Made by a program: the position numbers and the translations under genes. DNA of 64,000 bases from Cylicocyclus nassatus (lineage: Eukaryota; Nematoda; Chromadorea; Rhabditida; Strongylidae), in assembly GCA_958299035.1 (NCBI GenBank), contig CATQJL010000112.1, forward strand, positions 40,924,833-40,988,832, read 5' to 3'. A model generated the notes under the pieces. It was given only the letters and a program-made list of their open reading frames with translations, was not told the DNA's origin and ran no database searches. Shown in pieces: positions 19,801-31,246 of the stretch (position 1 is its first letter; each line of letters opens with the position of its first letter).

Positions 19801-19872
19801 TTCCGTTGCCGGGAATCGAACCCGGGCCTTACGGGTGAGAGCCGTAAATCCTAACCACTAGACCACAACGGA
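19801..19872 (-). tRNA. tRNA-Glu(CTC)
   Basis: Unit 20; consensus. Confidence 0.97.

Positions 19873-20037
19873 CTTACCGATTCCCTCATTGTGCCTGTTT
19901 TTGAGCACTTCTTATCGTTTCGCTATTCCTTCATACTCTGAATCATTGCCAGTAAAATAGTTCGAAAGAAATAACGGGGAATCCAGCTCGCACTCTACGA
20001 TAAAGTGAAAAAGCGCCTTTAACAGAAGATAGACGGA

Positions 20038-20109
20038 TCCTCGGTAGTATAGTGGTGAGTATCCGCGTCTGTCACATGCGAGACCCGGGTTCAATTCCCG
20101 GCCGGGGAG
20038..20109 (+). tRNA. tRNA-Asp(GTC)
   Basis: Unit 21; consensus. Confidence 0.97.

Positions 20110-20270
20110 AATCTTTTGCTCCTGACACAATGAACACTTCCAAGCGCTGAGATAAAAACGCTCTGATAGAAAGTTCTTTTCCATGATTTTTCTTTCCTCC
20201 ACAAACATTGGCCAGCCCATTAAGCATTGTTAGTGAAGTAGCGCAAAAAGCTCGCATTTTGCAAAACTCA

Positions 20271-20342
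20271 TTCCGTTGACAGAAACCGAACCCGGGCCTT
20301 ACGGGTGAGAGCCGTAAATTCTAACCACTAGACCACAACGGA
20271..20342 (-). tRNA. tRNA-Glu(CTC), likely pseudogene
   Basis: Unit 21; TTGACGGAAA-type changes plus C62>T and A57>G (TTGACAGAAACC on the plus strand), weakening the T stem further. Confidence 0.72.

Positions 20343-20503
20343 CTTACCGATTCCCTCATTGTGCCTGTTTTTGAGCACTTCTTATCGTTTCGCTATTTCT
20401 TCATACTCTGAATCATTGCCAGTAAAATAGTTCGAAATAACGGGTAATCCAGCTCGCACTCTACGATAAAGTGAAAAAGCGCCTTCAACAGAAGATAGAC
20501 GGA

Positions 20504-20575
20504 TCCTCGGTAGTATAGTGGTGAGTATCCGCGTCTGTCACATGCGAGACCCGGGTTCAATTCCCGGCCGGGGAG
20504..20575 (+). tRNA. tRNA-Asp(GTC)
   Basis: Unit 22; consensus. Confidence 0.97.

Positions 20576-20735
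20576 AATCTTTTGCTCCTGACACAATGAA
20601 CACTTCCAAGCGCTGAGATAAAAACGCTCTAATAGAAAGTTCTTTTCCATGATTTTTCTTTCCTCCACAAACATTGGCCAGCCCATTAAGCATTGTTAGT
20701 GAAGTAGCGCAAAAAGCTCGCATTTGCAAAACTCA

Positions 20736-20807
20736 TTCCGTTGCCGGGAATCGAAGCCGGGCCTTACGGGTGAGAGCCGTAAATCCTAACCACTAGACCA
20801 CAACGGA
20736..20807 (-). tRNA. tRNA-Glu(CTC), altered B box
   Basis: Unit 22; G52>C faces C60 in the T stem and changes the B box to GCTTCGATTCC ('G52>C type'). Confidence 0.75.

Positions 20808-20972
20808 CTTACCGATTCCCTCATTGTGCCTGTTTTTGAGCACTTCTTATCGTTTCGCTATTCCTTCATACTCTGAATCATTGCCAGTAAAATAGCTCGA
20901 AAGAAATAACGGGGAATCCAGCTGGCACTCTACGATAAAGTGAAAAAGCGCCTTTAACAGAAGATAGACGGA

Positions 20973-21044
20973 TCCTCGGTAGTATAGTGGTGAGTATCCG
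21001 CGTCTGTCACATGCGAGACCCGGGTTCAATTCCCGGCCAGGGAG
20973..21044 (+). tRNA. tRNA-Asp(GTC), altered
   Basis: Unit 23; C5xA67. Confidence 0.8.

Positions 21045-21204
21045 AATCTTTTGCTCCTGACACAATGAACACTTCCAAGCGCTGAGATAAAAACGCTCTG
21101 ATAGAAAGTTCTTTTCCATGATTTTTCTTTCCTCCACAAACATTGGCCAGCCCATTAAGCATTGTTAGTGAAGTAGCGCAAAAAGCTCGCATTTGCAAAA
21201 CTCA

Positions 21205-21276
21205 TTCCGTTGCCGGGAATCGAACCCGGGCCTTACGGGTGAGAGCCGTAAATCCTAACCACTAGACCACAACGGA
21205..21276 (-). tRNA. tRNA-Glu(CTC)
   Basis: Unit 23; consensus. Confidence 0.97.

Positions 21277-21437
21277 CTTACCGATTCCCTCATTGTGCCT
21301 GTTTTTGAGCACTTCTTATCGTTTCGCTATTTCTTCATACTCTGAATCATTGCCAGTAAAATAGTTCGAAATAACGGGTAATCCAGCTCGCACTCTACGA
21401 TAAAGTGAAAAAGCGCCTTCAACAGAAGATAGACGGA

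Positions 21438-21509
21438 TCCTCGGTAGTATAGTGGTGAGTATCCGCGTCTGTCACATGCGAGACCCGGGTTCAATTCCCG
21501 GCCGGGGAG
21438..21509 (+). tRNA. tRNA-Asp(GTC)
   Basis: Unit 24; consensus. Confidence 0.97.

Positions 21510-21669
21510 AATCTTTTGCTCCTGACACAATGAACACTTCCAAGCGCTGAGATAAAAACGCTCTAATAGAAAGTTCTTTTCCATGATTTTTCTTTCCTCC
21601 ACAAACATTGGCCAGCCCATTAAGCATTGTTAGTGAAGTAGCGCAAAAAGCTCGCATTTGCAAAACTCA

Positions 21670-21741
21670 TTCCGTTGCCGGGAATCGAAGCCGGGCCTTA
21701 CGGGTGAGAGCCGTAAATCCTAACCACTAGACCACAACGGA
21670..21741 (-). tRNA. tRNA-Glu(CTC), altered B box
   Basis: Unit 24; G52>C. Confidence 0.75.

Positions 21742-21906
21742 CTTACCGATTCCCTCATTGTGCCTGTTTTTGAGCACTTCTTATCGTTTCGCTATTCCTT
21801 CATACTCTGAATCATTGCCAGTAAAATAGCTCGAAAGAAATAACGGGGAATCCAGCTGGCACTCTACGATAAAGTGAAAAAGCGCCTTTAACAGAAGATA
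21901 GACGGA

Positions 21907-21978
21907 TCCTCGGTAGTATAGTGGTGAGTATCCGCGTCTGTCACATGCGAGACCCGGGTTCAATTCCCGGCCAGGGAG
21907..21978 (+). tRNA. tRNA-Asp(GTC), altered
   Basis: Unit 25; C5xA67. Confidence 0.8.

Positions 21979-22138
21979 AATCTTTTGCTCCTGACACAAT
22001 GAACACTTCCAAGCGCTGAGATAAAAACGCTCTGATAGAAAGTTCTTTTCCATGATTTTTCTTTCCTCCACAAACATTGGCCAGCCCATTAAGCATTGTT
22101 AGTGAAGTAGCGCAAAAAGCTCGCATTTGCAAAACTCA

Positions 22139-22210
22139 TTCCGTTGCCGGGAATCGAACCCGGGCCTTACGGGTGAGAGCCGTAAATCCTAACCACTAGA
22201 CCACAACGGA
22139..22210 (-). tRNA. tRNA-Glu(CTC)
   Basis: Unit 25; consensus. Confidence 0.97.

Positions 22211-22371
22211 CTTACCGATTCCCTCATTGTGCCTGTTTTTGAGCACTTCTTATCGTTTCGCTATTTCTTCATACTCTGAATCATTGCCAGTAAAATAGTT
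22301 CGAAATAACGGGTAATCCAGCTCGCACTCTACGATAAAGTGAAAAAGCGCCTTCAACAGAAGATAGACGGA

Positions 22372-22443
22372 TCCTCGGTAGTATAGTGGTGAGTATCCGC
22401 GTCTGTCACATGCGAGACCCGGGTTCAATTCCCGGCCGGGGAG
22372..22443 (+). tRNA. tRNA-Asp(GTC)
   Basis: Unit 26; consensus. Confidence 0.97.

Positions 22444-22603
22444 AATCTTTTGCTCCTGACACAATGAACACTTCCAAGCGCTGAGATAAAAACGCTCTAA
22501 TAGAAAGTTCTTTTCCATGATTTTTCTTTCCTCCACAAACATTGGCCAGCCCATTAAGCATTGTTAGTGAAGTAGCGCAAAAAGCTCGCATTTGCAAAAC
22601 TCA

Positions 22604-22675
22604 TTCCGTTGCCGGGAATCGAAGCCGGGCCTTACGGGTGAGAGCCGTAAATCCTAACCACTAGACCACAACGGA
22604..22675 (-). tRNA. tRNA-Glu(CTC), altered B box
   Basis: Unit 26; G52>C. Confidence 0.75.

Positions 22676-22840
22676 CTTACCGATTCCCTCATTGTGCCTG
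22701 TTTTTGAGCACTTCTTATCGTTTCGCTATTCCTTCATACTCTGAATCATTGCCAGTAAAATAGCTCGAAAGAAATAACGAGGAATCCAGCTGGCACTCTA
22801 CGATAAAGTGAAAAAGCGCCTTTAACAGAAGATAGACGGA

Positions 22841-22912
22841 TCCTCGGTAGTATAGTGGTGAGTATCCGCGTCTGTCACATGCGAGACCCGGGTTCAATTC
22901 CCGGCCGGGGAG
22841..22912 (+). tRNA. tRNA-Asp(GTC)
   Basis: Unit 27; consensus, in a spacer background otherwise linked to C5xA67. Confidence 0.97.

Positions 22913-23072
22913 AATCTTTTGCTCCTGACACAATGAACACTTCCAAGCGCTGAGATAAAAACGCTCTGATAGAAAGTTCTTTTCCATGATTTTTCTTTCC
23001 TCCACAAACATTGGCCAGCCCATTAAGCATTGTTAGTGAAGTAGCGCAAAAAGCTCGCATTTGCAAAACTCA

Positions 23073-23144
23073 TTCCGTTGCCGGGAATCGAAGCCGGGCC
23101 TTACGGGTGAGAGCCGTAAATCCTAACCACTAGACCACAACGGA
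23073..23144 (-). tRNA. tRNA-Glu(CTC), altered B box
   Basis: Unit 27; G52>C. Confidence 0.75.

Positions 23145-23309
23145 CTTACCGATTCCCTCATTGTGCCTGTTTTTGAGCACTTCTTATCGTTTCGCTATTC
23201 CTTCATACTCTGAATCATTGCCAGTAAAATAGCTCGAAAGAAATAACGGGGAATCCAGCTGGCACTCTACGATAAAGTGAAAAAGCGCCTTTAACAGAAG
23301 ATAGACGGA

Positions 23310-23381
23310 TCCTCGGTAGTATAGTGGTGAGTATCCGCGTCTGTCACATGCGAGACCCGGGTTCAATTCCCGGCCAGGGAG
23310..23381 (+). tRNA. tRNA-Asp(GTC), altered
   Basis: Unit 28; C5xA67. Confidence 0.8.

Positions 23382-23541
23382 AATCTTTTGCTCCTGACAC
23401 AATGAACACTTCCAAGCGCTGAGATAAAAACGCTCTGATAGAAAGTTCTTTTCCATGATTTTTCTTTCCTCCACAAACATTGGCCAGCCCATTAAGCATT
23501 GTTAGTGAAGTAGCGCAAAAAGCTCGCATTTGCAAAACTCA

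Positions 23542-23613
23542 TTCCGTTGCCGGGAATCGAACCCGGGCCTTACGGGTGAGAGCCGTAAATCCTAACCACT
23601 AGACCACAACGGA
23542..23613 (-). tRNA. tRNA-Glu(CTC)
   Basis: Unit 28; consensus. Confidence 0.97.

Positions 23614-23774
23614 CTTACCGATTCCCTCATTGTGCCTGTTTTTGAGCACTTCTTATCGTTTCGCTATTTCTTCATACTCTGAATCATTGCCAGTAAAATA
23701 GTTCGAAATAACGGGTAATCCAGCTCGCACTCTACGATAAAGTGAAAAAGCGCCTTCAACAGAAGATAGACGGA

Positions 23775-23846
23775 TCCTCGGTAGTATAGTGGTGAGTATC
23801 CGCGTCTGTCACATGCGAGACCCGGGTTCAATTCCCGGCCGGGGAG
23775..23846 (+). tRNA. tRNA-Asp(GTC)
   Basis: Unit 29; consensus. Confidence 0.97.

Positions 23847-24006
23847 AATCTTTTGCTCCTGACACAATGAACACTTCCAAGCGCTGAGATAAAAACGCTC
23901 TAATAGAAAGTTCTTTTCCATGATTTTTCTTTCCTCCACAAACATTGGCCAGCCCATTAAGCATTGTTAGTGAAGTAGCGCAAAAAGCTCGCATTTGCAA
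24001 AACTCA

Positions 24007-24078
24007 TTCCGTTGCCGGGAATCGAAGCCGGGCCTTACGGGTGAGAGCCGTAAATCCTAACCACTAGACCACAACGGA
24007..24078 (-). tRNA. tRNA-Glu(CTC), altered B box
   Basis: Unit 29; G52>C. Confidence 0.75.

Positions 24079-24243
24079 CTTACCGATTCCCTCATTGTGC
24101 CTGTTTTTGAGCACTTCTTATCGTTTCGCTATTCCTTCATACTCTGAATCATTGCCAGTAAAATAGCTCGAAAGAAATAACGGGGAATCCAGCTGGCACT
24201 CTACGATAAAGTGAAAAATCGCCTTTAACAGAAGATAGACGGA

Positions 24244-24315
24244 TCCTCGGTAGTATAGTGGTGAGTATCCGCGTCTGTCACATGCGAGACCCGGGTTCAA
24301 TTCCCGGCCGGGGAG
24244..24315 (+). tRNA. tRNA-Asp(GTC)
   Basis: Unit 30; consensus. Confidence 0.97.

Positions 24316-24475
24316 AATCTTTTGCTCCTGACACAATGAACACTTCCAAGCGCTGAGATAAAAACGCTCTGATAGAAAGTTCTTTTCCATGATTTTTCTT
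24401 TCCTCCACAAACATTGGCCAGCCCATTAAGCATTGTTAGTGAAGTGGCGCAAAAAGCTCGCATTTGCAAAACTCA

Positions 24476-24547
24476 TTCCGTTGCCGGGAATCGAACCCGG
24501 GCCTTACGGGTGAGAGCCGTAAATCCTAACCACTAGACCACAACGGA
24476..24547 (-). tRNA. tRNA-Glu(CTC)
   Basis: Unit 30; consensus. Confidence 0.97.

Positions 24548-24712
24548 CTTACCGATTCCCTCATTGTGCCTGTTTTTGAGCACTTCTTATCATTTCGCTA
24601 TTTCTTCATACTCCGAATCATTGCCAGTAAAATAGTTCGAAAGAAATAACGGGGAATCCAGCTCGCACTCTACGATAAAGTGAAAAAGCGCCTTTAACAG
24701 AAGATAGACGGA

Positions 24713-24784
24713 TCCTCGGTAGTATAGTGGTGAGTATCCGCGTCTGTCACATGCGAGACCCGGGTTCAATTCCCGGCCGGGGAG
24713..24784 (+). tRNA. tRNA-Asp(GTC)
   Basis: Unit 31; consensus. Confidence 0.97.

Positions 24785-24944
24785 AATCTTTTGCTCCTGA
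24801 CACAATGAACACTTCCAAGCGCTGAGATAAAAACGCTCTAATAGAAAGTTCTTTTCCATGATTTTTCTTTCCTCCACAAACATTGGCCAGCCCATTAAGC
24901 ATTGTTAGTGAAGTAGCGCAAAAAGCTCGCATTTGCAAAACTCA

Positions 24945-25016
24945 TTCCGTTGCCGGGAATCGAACCCGGGCCTTACGGGTGAGAGCCGTAAATCCTAACC
25001 ACTAGACCACAACGGA
24945..25016 (-). tRNA. tRNA-Glu(CTC)
   Basis: Unit 31; consensus. Confidence 0.97.

Positions 25017-25181
25017 CTTACCGATTCCCTCATTGTGCCTGTTTTTGAGCACTTCTTATCGTTTCGCTATTCCTTCATACTCTGAATCATTGCCAGTAAA
25101 ATAGTTCGAAAGAAATAACGGGGAATCCAGCTCGCACTCTACAATAAAGTGAAAAAGCGCCTTTAACAGAAGATAGACGGA

Positions 25182-25253
25182 TCCTCGGTAGTATAGTGGT
25201 GAGTATCCGCGTCTGTCACATGCGAGACCCGGGTTCAATTCCCGGCCGGGGAG
25182..25253 (+). tRNA. tRNA-Asp(GTC)
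   Basis: Unit 32; consensus. Confidence 0.97.

Positions 25254-25413
25254 AATCTTTTGCTCCTGACACAATGAACACTTCCAAGCGCTGAGATAAA
25301 AACGCTCTGATAGAAAGTTCTTTTCCATGATTTTTCTTTCCTCCACAAACATTGGCCAGCCCATTAAGCATTGTTAGTGAAGTGGCGCAAAAAGCTCGCA
25401 TTTGCAAAACTCA

Positions 25414-25485
25414 TTCCGTTGCCGGGAATCGAACCCGGGCCTTACGGGTGAGAGCCGTAAATCCTAACCACTAGACCACAACGGA
25414..25485 (-). tRNA. tRNA-Glu(CTC)
   Basis: Unit 32; consensus. Confidence 0.97.

Positions 25486-25650
25486 CTTACCGATTCCCTC
25501 ATTGTGCCTGTTTTTGAGCACTTCTTATCGTTTCGCTATTTCTTCATACTCCGAATCATTGCCAGTAAAATAGTTCGAAAGAAATAACGGGGAATCCAGC
25601 TCGCACTCTACGATAAAGTGAAAAAGCGCCTTCAACAGAAGATAGACGGA

Positions 25651-25722
25651 TCCTCGGTAGTATAGTGGTGAGTATCCGCGTCTGTCACATGCGAGACCCG
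25701 GGTTCAATTCCCGGCCGGGGAG
25651..25722 (+). tRNA. tRNA-Asp(GTC)
   Basis: Unit 33; consensus. Confidence 0.97.

Positions 25723-25882
25723 AATCTTTTGCTCCTGACACAATGAACACTTCCAAGCGCTGAGATAAAAACGCTCTAATAGAAAGTTCTTTTCCATGAT
25801 TTTTCTTTCCTCCACAAACATTGGCCAGCCCATTAAGCATTGTTAGTGAAGTAGCGCAAAAAGCTCGCATTTGCAAAACTCA

Positions 25883-25954
25883 TTCCGTTGCCGGGAATCG
25901 AACCCGGGCCTTACGGGTGAGAGCCGTAAATCCTAACCACTAGACCACAACGGA
25883..25954 (-). tRNA. tRNA-Glu(CTC)
   Basis: Unit 33; consensus. Confidence 0.97.

Positions 25955-26119
25955 CTTACCGATTCCCTCATTGTGCCTGTTTTTGAGCACTTCTTATCGT
26001 TTCGCTATTCCTTCATACTCTGAATCATTGCCAGTAAAATAGTTCGAAAGAAATAACGGGGAATCCAGCTCGCACTCTACGATAAAGTGAAAAAGCGCCT
26101 TTAACAGAAGATAGACGGA

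Positions 26120-26191
26120 TCCTCGGTAGTATAGTGGTGAGTATCCGCGTCTGTCACATGCGAGACCCGGGTTCAATTCCCGGCCGGGGAG
26120..26191 (+). tRNA. tRNA-Asp(GTC)
   Basis: Unit 34; consensus. Confidence 0.97.

Positions 26192-26351
26192 AATCTTTTG
26201 CTCCTGACACAATGAACACTTCCAAGCGCTGAGATAAAAACGCTCTGATAGAAAGTTCTTTTCCATGATTTTTCTTTCCTCCACAAACATTGGCCAGCCC
26301 ATTAAGCATTGTTAGTGAAGTAGCGCAAAAAGCTCGCATTTGCAAAACTCA

Positions 26352-26423
26352 TTCCGTTGCCGGGAATCGAACCCGGGCCTTACGGGTGAGAGCCGTAAAT
26401 CCTAACCACTAGACCACAACGGA
26352..26423 (-). tRNA. tRNA-Glu(CTC)
   Basis: Unit 34; consensus. Confidence 0.97.

Positions 26424-26584
26424 CTTACCGATTCCCTCATTGTGCCTGTTTTTGAGCACTTCTTATCGTTTCGCTATTTCTTCATACTCTGAATCATTGC
26501 CAGTAAAATAGTTCGAAATAACGGGTAATCCAGCTCGCACTCTACGATAAAGTGAAAAAGCGCCTTTAACAGAAGATAGACGGA

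Positions 26585-26656
26585 TCCTCGGTAGTATAGT
26601 GGTGAGTATCCGCGTCTGTCACATGCGAGACCCGGGTTCAATTCCCGGCCAGGGAG
26585..26656 (+). tRNA. tRNA-Asp(GTC), altered
   Basis: Unit 35; C5xA67. Confidence 0.8.

Positions 26657-26816
26657 AATCTTTTGCTCCTGACACAATGAACACTTCCAAGCGCTGAGAT
26701 AAAAACGCTCTGATAGAAAGTTCTTTTCCATGATTTTTCTTTCCTCCACAAACATTGGCCAGCCCATTAAGCATTGTTAGTGAAGTAGCGCAAAAAGCTC
26801 GCATTTGCAAAACTCA

Positions 26817-26888
26817 TTCCGTTGCCGGGAATCGAACCCGGGCCTTACGGGTGAGAGCCGTAAATCCTAACCACTAGACCACAACGGA
26817..26888 (-). tRNA. tRNA-Glu(CTC)
   Basis: Unit 35; consensus. Confidence 0.97.

Positions 26889-27053
26889 CTTACCGATTCC
26901 CTCATTGTGCCTGTTTTTGAGCACTTCTTATCGTTTCGCTATTCCTTCATACTCTGAATCATTGCCAGTAAAATAGTTCGAAAGAAATAACGGGGAATCC
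27001 AGCTCGCACTCTACGATAAAGTGAAAAAGCGCCTTTAACAGAAGATAGACGGA

Positions 27054-27125
27054 TCCTCGGTAGTATAGTGGTGAGTATCCGCGTCTGTCACATGCGAGAC
27101 CCGGGTTCAATTCCCGGCCGGGGAG
27054..27125 (+). tRNA. tRNA-Asp(GTC)
   Basis: Unit 36; consensus. Confidence 0.97.

Positions 27126-27285
27126 AATCTTTTGCTCCTGACACAATGAACACTTCCAAGCGCTGAGATAAAAACGCTCTGATAGAAAGTTCTTTTCCAT
27201 GATTTTTCTTTCCTCCACAAACATTGGCCAGCCCATTAAGCATTGTTAGTGAAGTAGCGCAAAAAGCTCGCATTTGCAAAACTCA

Positions 27286-27357
27286 TTCCGTTGCCGGGAA
27301 TCGAACCCGGGCCTTACGGGTGAGAGCCGTAAATCCTAACCACTAGACCACAACGGA
27286..27357 (-). tRNA. tRNA-Glu(CTC)
   Basis: Unit 36; consensus. Confidence 0.97.

Positions 27358-27518
27358 CTTACCGATTCCCTCATTGTGCCTGTTTTTGAGCACTTCTTAT
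27401 CGTTTCGCTATTTCTTCATACTCTGAATCATTGCCAGTAAAATAGTTCGAAATAACGGGTAATCCAGCTCGCACTCTACGATAAAGTGAAAAAGCGCCTC
27501 TAACAGAAGATAGACGGA

Positions 27519-27590
27519 TCCTCGGTAGTATAGTGGTGAGTATCCGCGTCTGTCACATGCGAGACCCGGGTTCAATTCCCGGCCAGGGAG
27519..27590 (+). tRNA. tRNA-Asp(GTC), altered
   Basis: Unit 37; C5xA67. Confidence 0.8.

Positions 27591-27750
27591 AATCTTTTGC
27601 TCCTGACACAATGAACACTTCCAAGCGCTGAGATAAAAACGCTCTGATAGAAAGTTCTTTTCCATGATTTTTCTTTCCTCCACAAACATTGGCCAGCCCA
27701 TTAAGCATTGTTAGTGAAGTAGCGCAAAAAGCTCGCATTTGCAAAACTCA

Positions 27751-27822
27751 TTCCGTTGCCGGGAATCGAACCCGGGCCTTACGGGTGAGAGCCGTAAATC
27801 CTAACCACTAGACCACAACGGA
27751..27822 (-). tRNA. tRNA-Glu(CTC)
   Basis: Unit 37; consensus. 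Confidence 0.97.

Positions 27823-27983
27823 CTTACCGATTCCCTCATTGTGCCTGTTTTTGAGCACTTCTTATCGTTTCGCTATTTCTTCATACTCTGAATCATTGCC
27901 AGTAAAATAGTTCGAAATAACGGGTAATCCAGCTCGCACTCTACGATAAAGTGAAAAAGCGCCTTTAACAGAAGATAGACGGA

Positions 27984-28055
27984 TCCTCGGTAGTATAGTG
28001 GTGAGTATCCGCGTCTGTCACATGCGAGACCCGGGTTCAATTCCCGGCCGGGGAG
27984..28055 (+). tRNA. tRNA-Asp(GTC)
   Basis: Unit 38; consensus; the spacer has TCTATTCC (shared with units 41, 42, 44, 45). Confidence 0.97.

Positions 28056-28215
28056 AATCTTTTGCTCCTGACACAATGAACACTTCCAAGCGCTGAGATA
28101 AAAACGCTCTGATAGAAAGTTCTATTCCATGATTTTTCTTTCCTCCACAAACATTGGCCAGCCCATTAAGCATTGTTAGTGAAGTAGCGCAAAAAGCTCG
28201 CATTTGCAAAACTCA

Positions 28216-28287
28216 TTCCGTTGCCGGGAATCGAACCCGGGCCTTACGGGTGAGAGCCGTAAATCCTAACCACTAGACCACAACGGA
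28216..28287 (-). tRNA. tRNA-Glu(CTC)
   Basis: Unit 38; consensus. Confidence 0.97.

Positions 28288-28452
28288 CTTACCGATTCCC
28301 TCATTGTGCCTGTTTTTGAGCACTTCTTATCGTTTCGCTATTCCTTCATACTCTGAATCATTGCCAGTAAAATAGTTCGAAAGAAATAACGGGGAATCCA
28401 GCTCGCACTCTACGATAAAGTGAAGAAGCGCCTTTAACAGAAGATAGACGGA

Positions 28453-28524
28453 TCCTCGGTAGTATAGTGGTGAGTATCCGCGTCTGTCACATGCGAGACC
28501 CGGGTTCAATTCCCGGCCGGGGAG
28453..28524 (+). tRNA. tRNA-Asp(GTC)
   Basis: Unit 39; consensus. Confidence 0.97.

Positions 28525-28684
28525 AATCTTTTGCTCCTGACACAATGAACACTTCCAAGCGCTGAGATAAAAACGCTCTGATAGAAAGTTCTTTTCCATG
28601 ATTTTTCTTTCCTCCACAAACATTGGCCAGCCCATTAAGCATTGTTAGTGAAGTAGCGCAAAAAGCTCGCATTTGCAAAACTCA

Positions 28685-28756
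28685 TTCCGTTGCCGGGAAT
28701 CGAACCCGGGCCTTACGGGTGAGAGCCGTAAATCCTAACCACTAGACCACAACGGA
28685..28756 (-). tRNA. tRNA-Glu(CTC)
   Basis: Unit 39; consensus. Confidence 0.97.

Positions 28757-28917
28757 CTTACCGATTCCCTCATTGTGCCTGTTTTTGAGCACTTCTTATC
28801 GTTTCGCTATTTCTTCATACTCTGAATCATTGCCAGTAAAATAGTTCGAAATAACGGGTAATCCAGCTCGCACTCTACGATAAAGTGAAAAAGCGCCTCT
28901 AACAGAAGATAGACGGA

Positions 28918-28989
28918 TCCTCGGTAGTATAGTGGTGAGTATCCGCGTCTGTCACATGCGAGACCCGGGTTCAATTCCCGGCCAGGGAG
28918..28989 (+). tRNA. tRNA-Asp(GTC), altered
   Basis: Unit 40; C5xA67. Confidence 0.8.

Positions 28990-29149
28990 AATCTTTTGCT
29001 CCTGACACAATGAACACTTCCAAGCGCTGAGATAAAAACGCTCTGATAGAAAGTTCTTTTCCATGATTTTTCTTTCCTCCACAAACATTGGCCAGCCCAT
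29101 TAAGCATTGTTAGTGAAGTAGCGCAAAAAGCTCGCATTTGCAAAACTCA

Positions 29150-29221
29150 TTCCGTTGCCGGGAATCGAACCCGGGCCTTACGGGTGAGAGCCGTAAATCC
29201 TAACCACTAGACCACAACGGA
29150..29221 (-). tRNA. tRNA-Glu(CTC)
   Basis: Unit 40; consensus. Confidence 0.97.

Positions 29222-29382
29222 CTTACCGATTCCCTCATTGTGCCTGTTTTTGAGCACTTCTTATCGTTTCGCTATTTCTTCATACTCTGAATCATTGCCA
29301 GTAAAATAGTTCGAAATAACGGGTAATCCAGCTCGCACTCTACGATAAAGTGAAAAAGCGCCTTTAACAGAAGATAGACGGA

Positions 29383-29454
29383 TCCTCGGTAGTATAGTGG
29401 TGAGTATCCGCGTCTGTCACATGCGAGACCCGGGTTCAATTCCCGGCCGGGGAG
29383..29454 (+). tRNA. tRNA-Asp(GTC)
   Basis: Unit 41; consensus. Confidence 0.97.

Positions 29455-29614
29455 AATCTTTTGCTCCTGACACAATGAACACTTCCAAGCGCTGAGATAA
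29501 AAACGCTCTGATAGAAAGTTCTATTCCATGATTTTTCTTTCCTCCACAAACATTGGCCAGCCCATTAAGCATTGTTAGTGAAGTAGCGCAAAAAGCTCGC
29601 ATTTGCAAAACTCA

Positions 29615-29686
29615 TTCCGTTGCCGGGAATCGAACCCGGGCCTTACGGGTGAGAGCCGTAAATCCTAACCACTAGACCACAACGGA
29615..29686 (-). tRNA. tRNA-Glu(CTC)
   Basis: Unit 41; consensus. Confidence 0.97.

Positions 29687-29847
29687 CTTACCGATTCCCT
29701 CATTGTGCCTGTTTTTGAGCACTTCTTATCGTTTCGCTATTTCTTCATACTCTGAATCATTGCCAGTAAAATAGTTCGAAATAACGGGTAATCCAGCTCG
29801 CACTCTACGATAAAGTGAAAAAGCGCCTTTAACAGAAGATAGACGGA

Positions 29848-29919
29848 TCCTCGGTAGTATAGTGGTGAGTATCCGCGTCTGTCACATGCGAGACCCGGGT
29901 TCAATTCCCGGCCGGGGAG
29848..29919 (+). tRNA. tRNA-Asp(GTC)
   Basis: Unit 42; consensus. Confidence 0.97.

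Positions 29920-30079
29920 AATCTTTTGCTCCTGACACAATGAACACTTCCAAGCGCTGAGATAAAAACGCTCTGATAGAAAGTTCTATTCCATGATTTT
30001 TCTTTCCTCCACAAACATTGGCCAGCCCATTAAGCATTGTTAGTGAAGTAGCGCAAAAAGCTCGCATTTGCAAAACTCA

Positions 30080-30151
30080 TTCCGTTGCCGGGAATCGAAC
30101 CCGGGCCTTACGGGTGAGAGCCGTAAATCCTAACCACTAGACCACAACGGA
30080..30151 (-). tRNA. tRNA-Glu(CTC)
   Basis: Unit 42; consensus. Confidence 0.97.

Positions 30152-30316
30152 CTTACCGATTCCCTCATTGTGCCTGTTTTTGAGCACTTCTTATCGTTTC
30201 GCTATTTCTTCATACTCTGAATCATTGCCAGTAAAATAGCTCGAAAGAAATAACGGGGAATCCAGCTGGCACTCTACGATAAAGTGAAAAAGCGCCTTTA
30301 ACAGAAGATAGACGGA

Positions 30317-30388
30317 TCCTCGGTAGTATAGTGGTGAGTATCCGCGTCTGTCACATGCGAGACCCGGGTTCAATTCCCGGCCAGGGAG
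30317..30388 (+). tRNA. tRNA-Asp(GTC), altered
   Basis: Unit 43; C5xA67. Confidence 0.8.

Positions 30389-30548
30389 AATCTTTTGCTC
30401 CTGACACAATGAACACTTCCAAGCGCTGAGATAAAAACGCTCTGATAGAAAGTTCTTTTCCATGATTTTTCTTTCCTCCACAAACATTGGCCAGCCCATT
30501 AAGCATTGTTAGTGAAGTAGCGCAAAAAGCTCGCATTTGCAAAACTCA

Positions 30549-30620
30549 TTCCGTTGCCGGGAATCGAACCCGGGCCTTACGGGTGAGAGCCGTAAATCCT
30601 AACCACTAGACCACAACGGA
30549..30620 (-). tRNA. tRNA-Glu(CTC)
   Basis: Unit 43; consensus. Confidence 0.97.

Positions 30621-30781
30621 CTTACCGATTCCCTCATTGTGCCTGTTTTTGAGCACTTCTTATCGTTTCGCTATTTCTTCATACTCTGAATCATTGCCAG
30701 TAAAATAGTTCGAAATAACGGGTAATCCAGCTCGCACTCTACGATAAAGTGAAAAAGCGCCTTTAACAGAAGATAGACGGA

Positions 30782-30853
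30782 TCCTCGGTAGTATAGTGGT
30801 GAGTATCCGCGTCTGTCACATGCGAGACCCGGGTTCAATTCCCGGCCGGGGAG
30782..30853 (+). tRNA. tRNA-Asp(GTC)
   Basis: Unit 44; consensus. Confidence 0.97.

Positions 30854-31013
30854 AATCTTTTGCTCCTGACACAATGAACACTTCCAAGCGCTGAGATAAA
30901 AACGCTCTGATAGAAAGTTCTATTCCATGATTTTTCTTTCCTCCACAAACATTGGCCAGCCCATTAAGCATTGTTAGTGAAGTAGCGCAAAAAGCTCGCA
31001 TTTGCAAAACTCA

Positions 31014-31085
31014 TTCCGTTGCCGGGAATCGAACCCGGGCCTTACGGGTGAGAGCCGTAAATCCTAACCACTAGACCACAACGGA
31014..31085 (-). tRNA. tRNA-Glu(CTC)
   Basis: Unit 44; consensus. Confidence 0.97.

Positions 31086-31246
31086 CTTACCGATTCCCTC
31101 ATTGTGCCTGTTTTTGAGCACTTCTTATCGTTTCGCTATTTCTTCATACTCTGAATCATTGCCAGTAAAATAGTTCGAAATAACGGGTAATCCAGCTCGC
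31201 ACTCTACGATAAAGTGAAAAAGCGCCTTTAACAGAAGATAGACGGA

Larger units (their letters stand above)
20504..23774. repeat. Dimeric higher-order repeat (465 + 469 bp units)
   Basis: Units 22+23 (20504-21437) and 24+25 (21438-22371) are 934-bp dimers. The first member has the 4-bp deletion upstream and a Glu gene with G52>C; the second has Asp C5xA67. Units 26-28 continue the pattern with one extra unit. Confidence 0.85.
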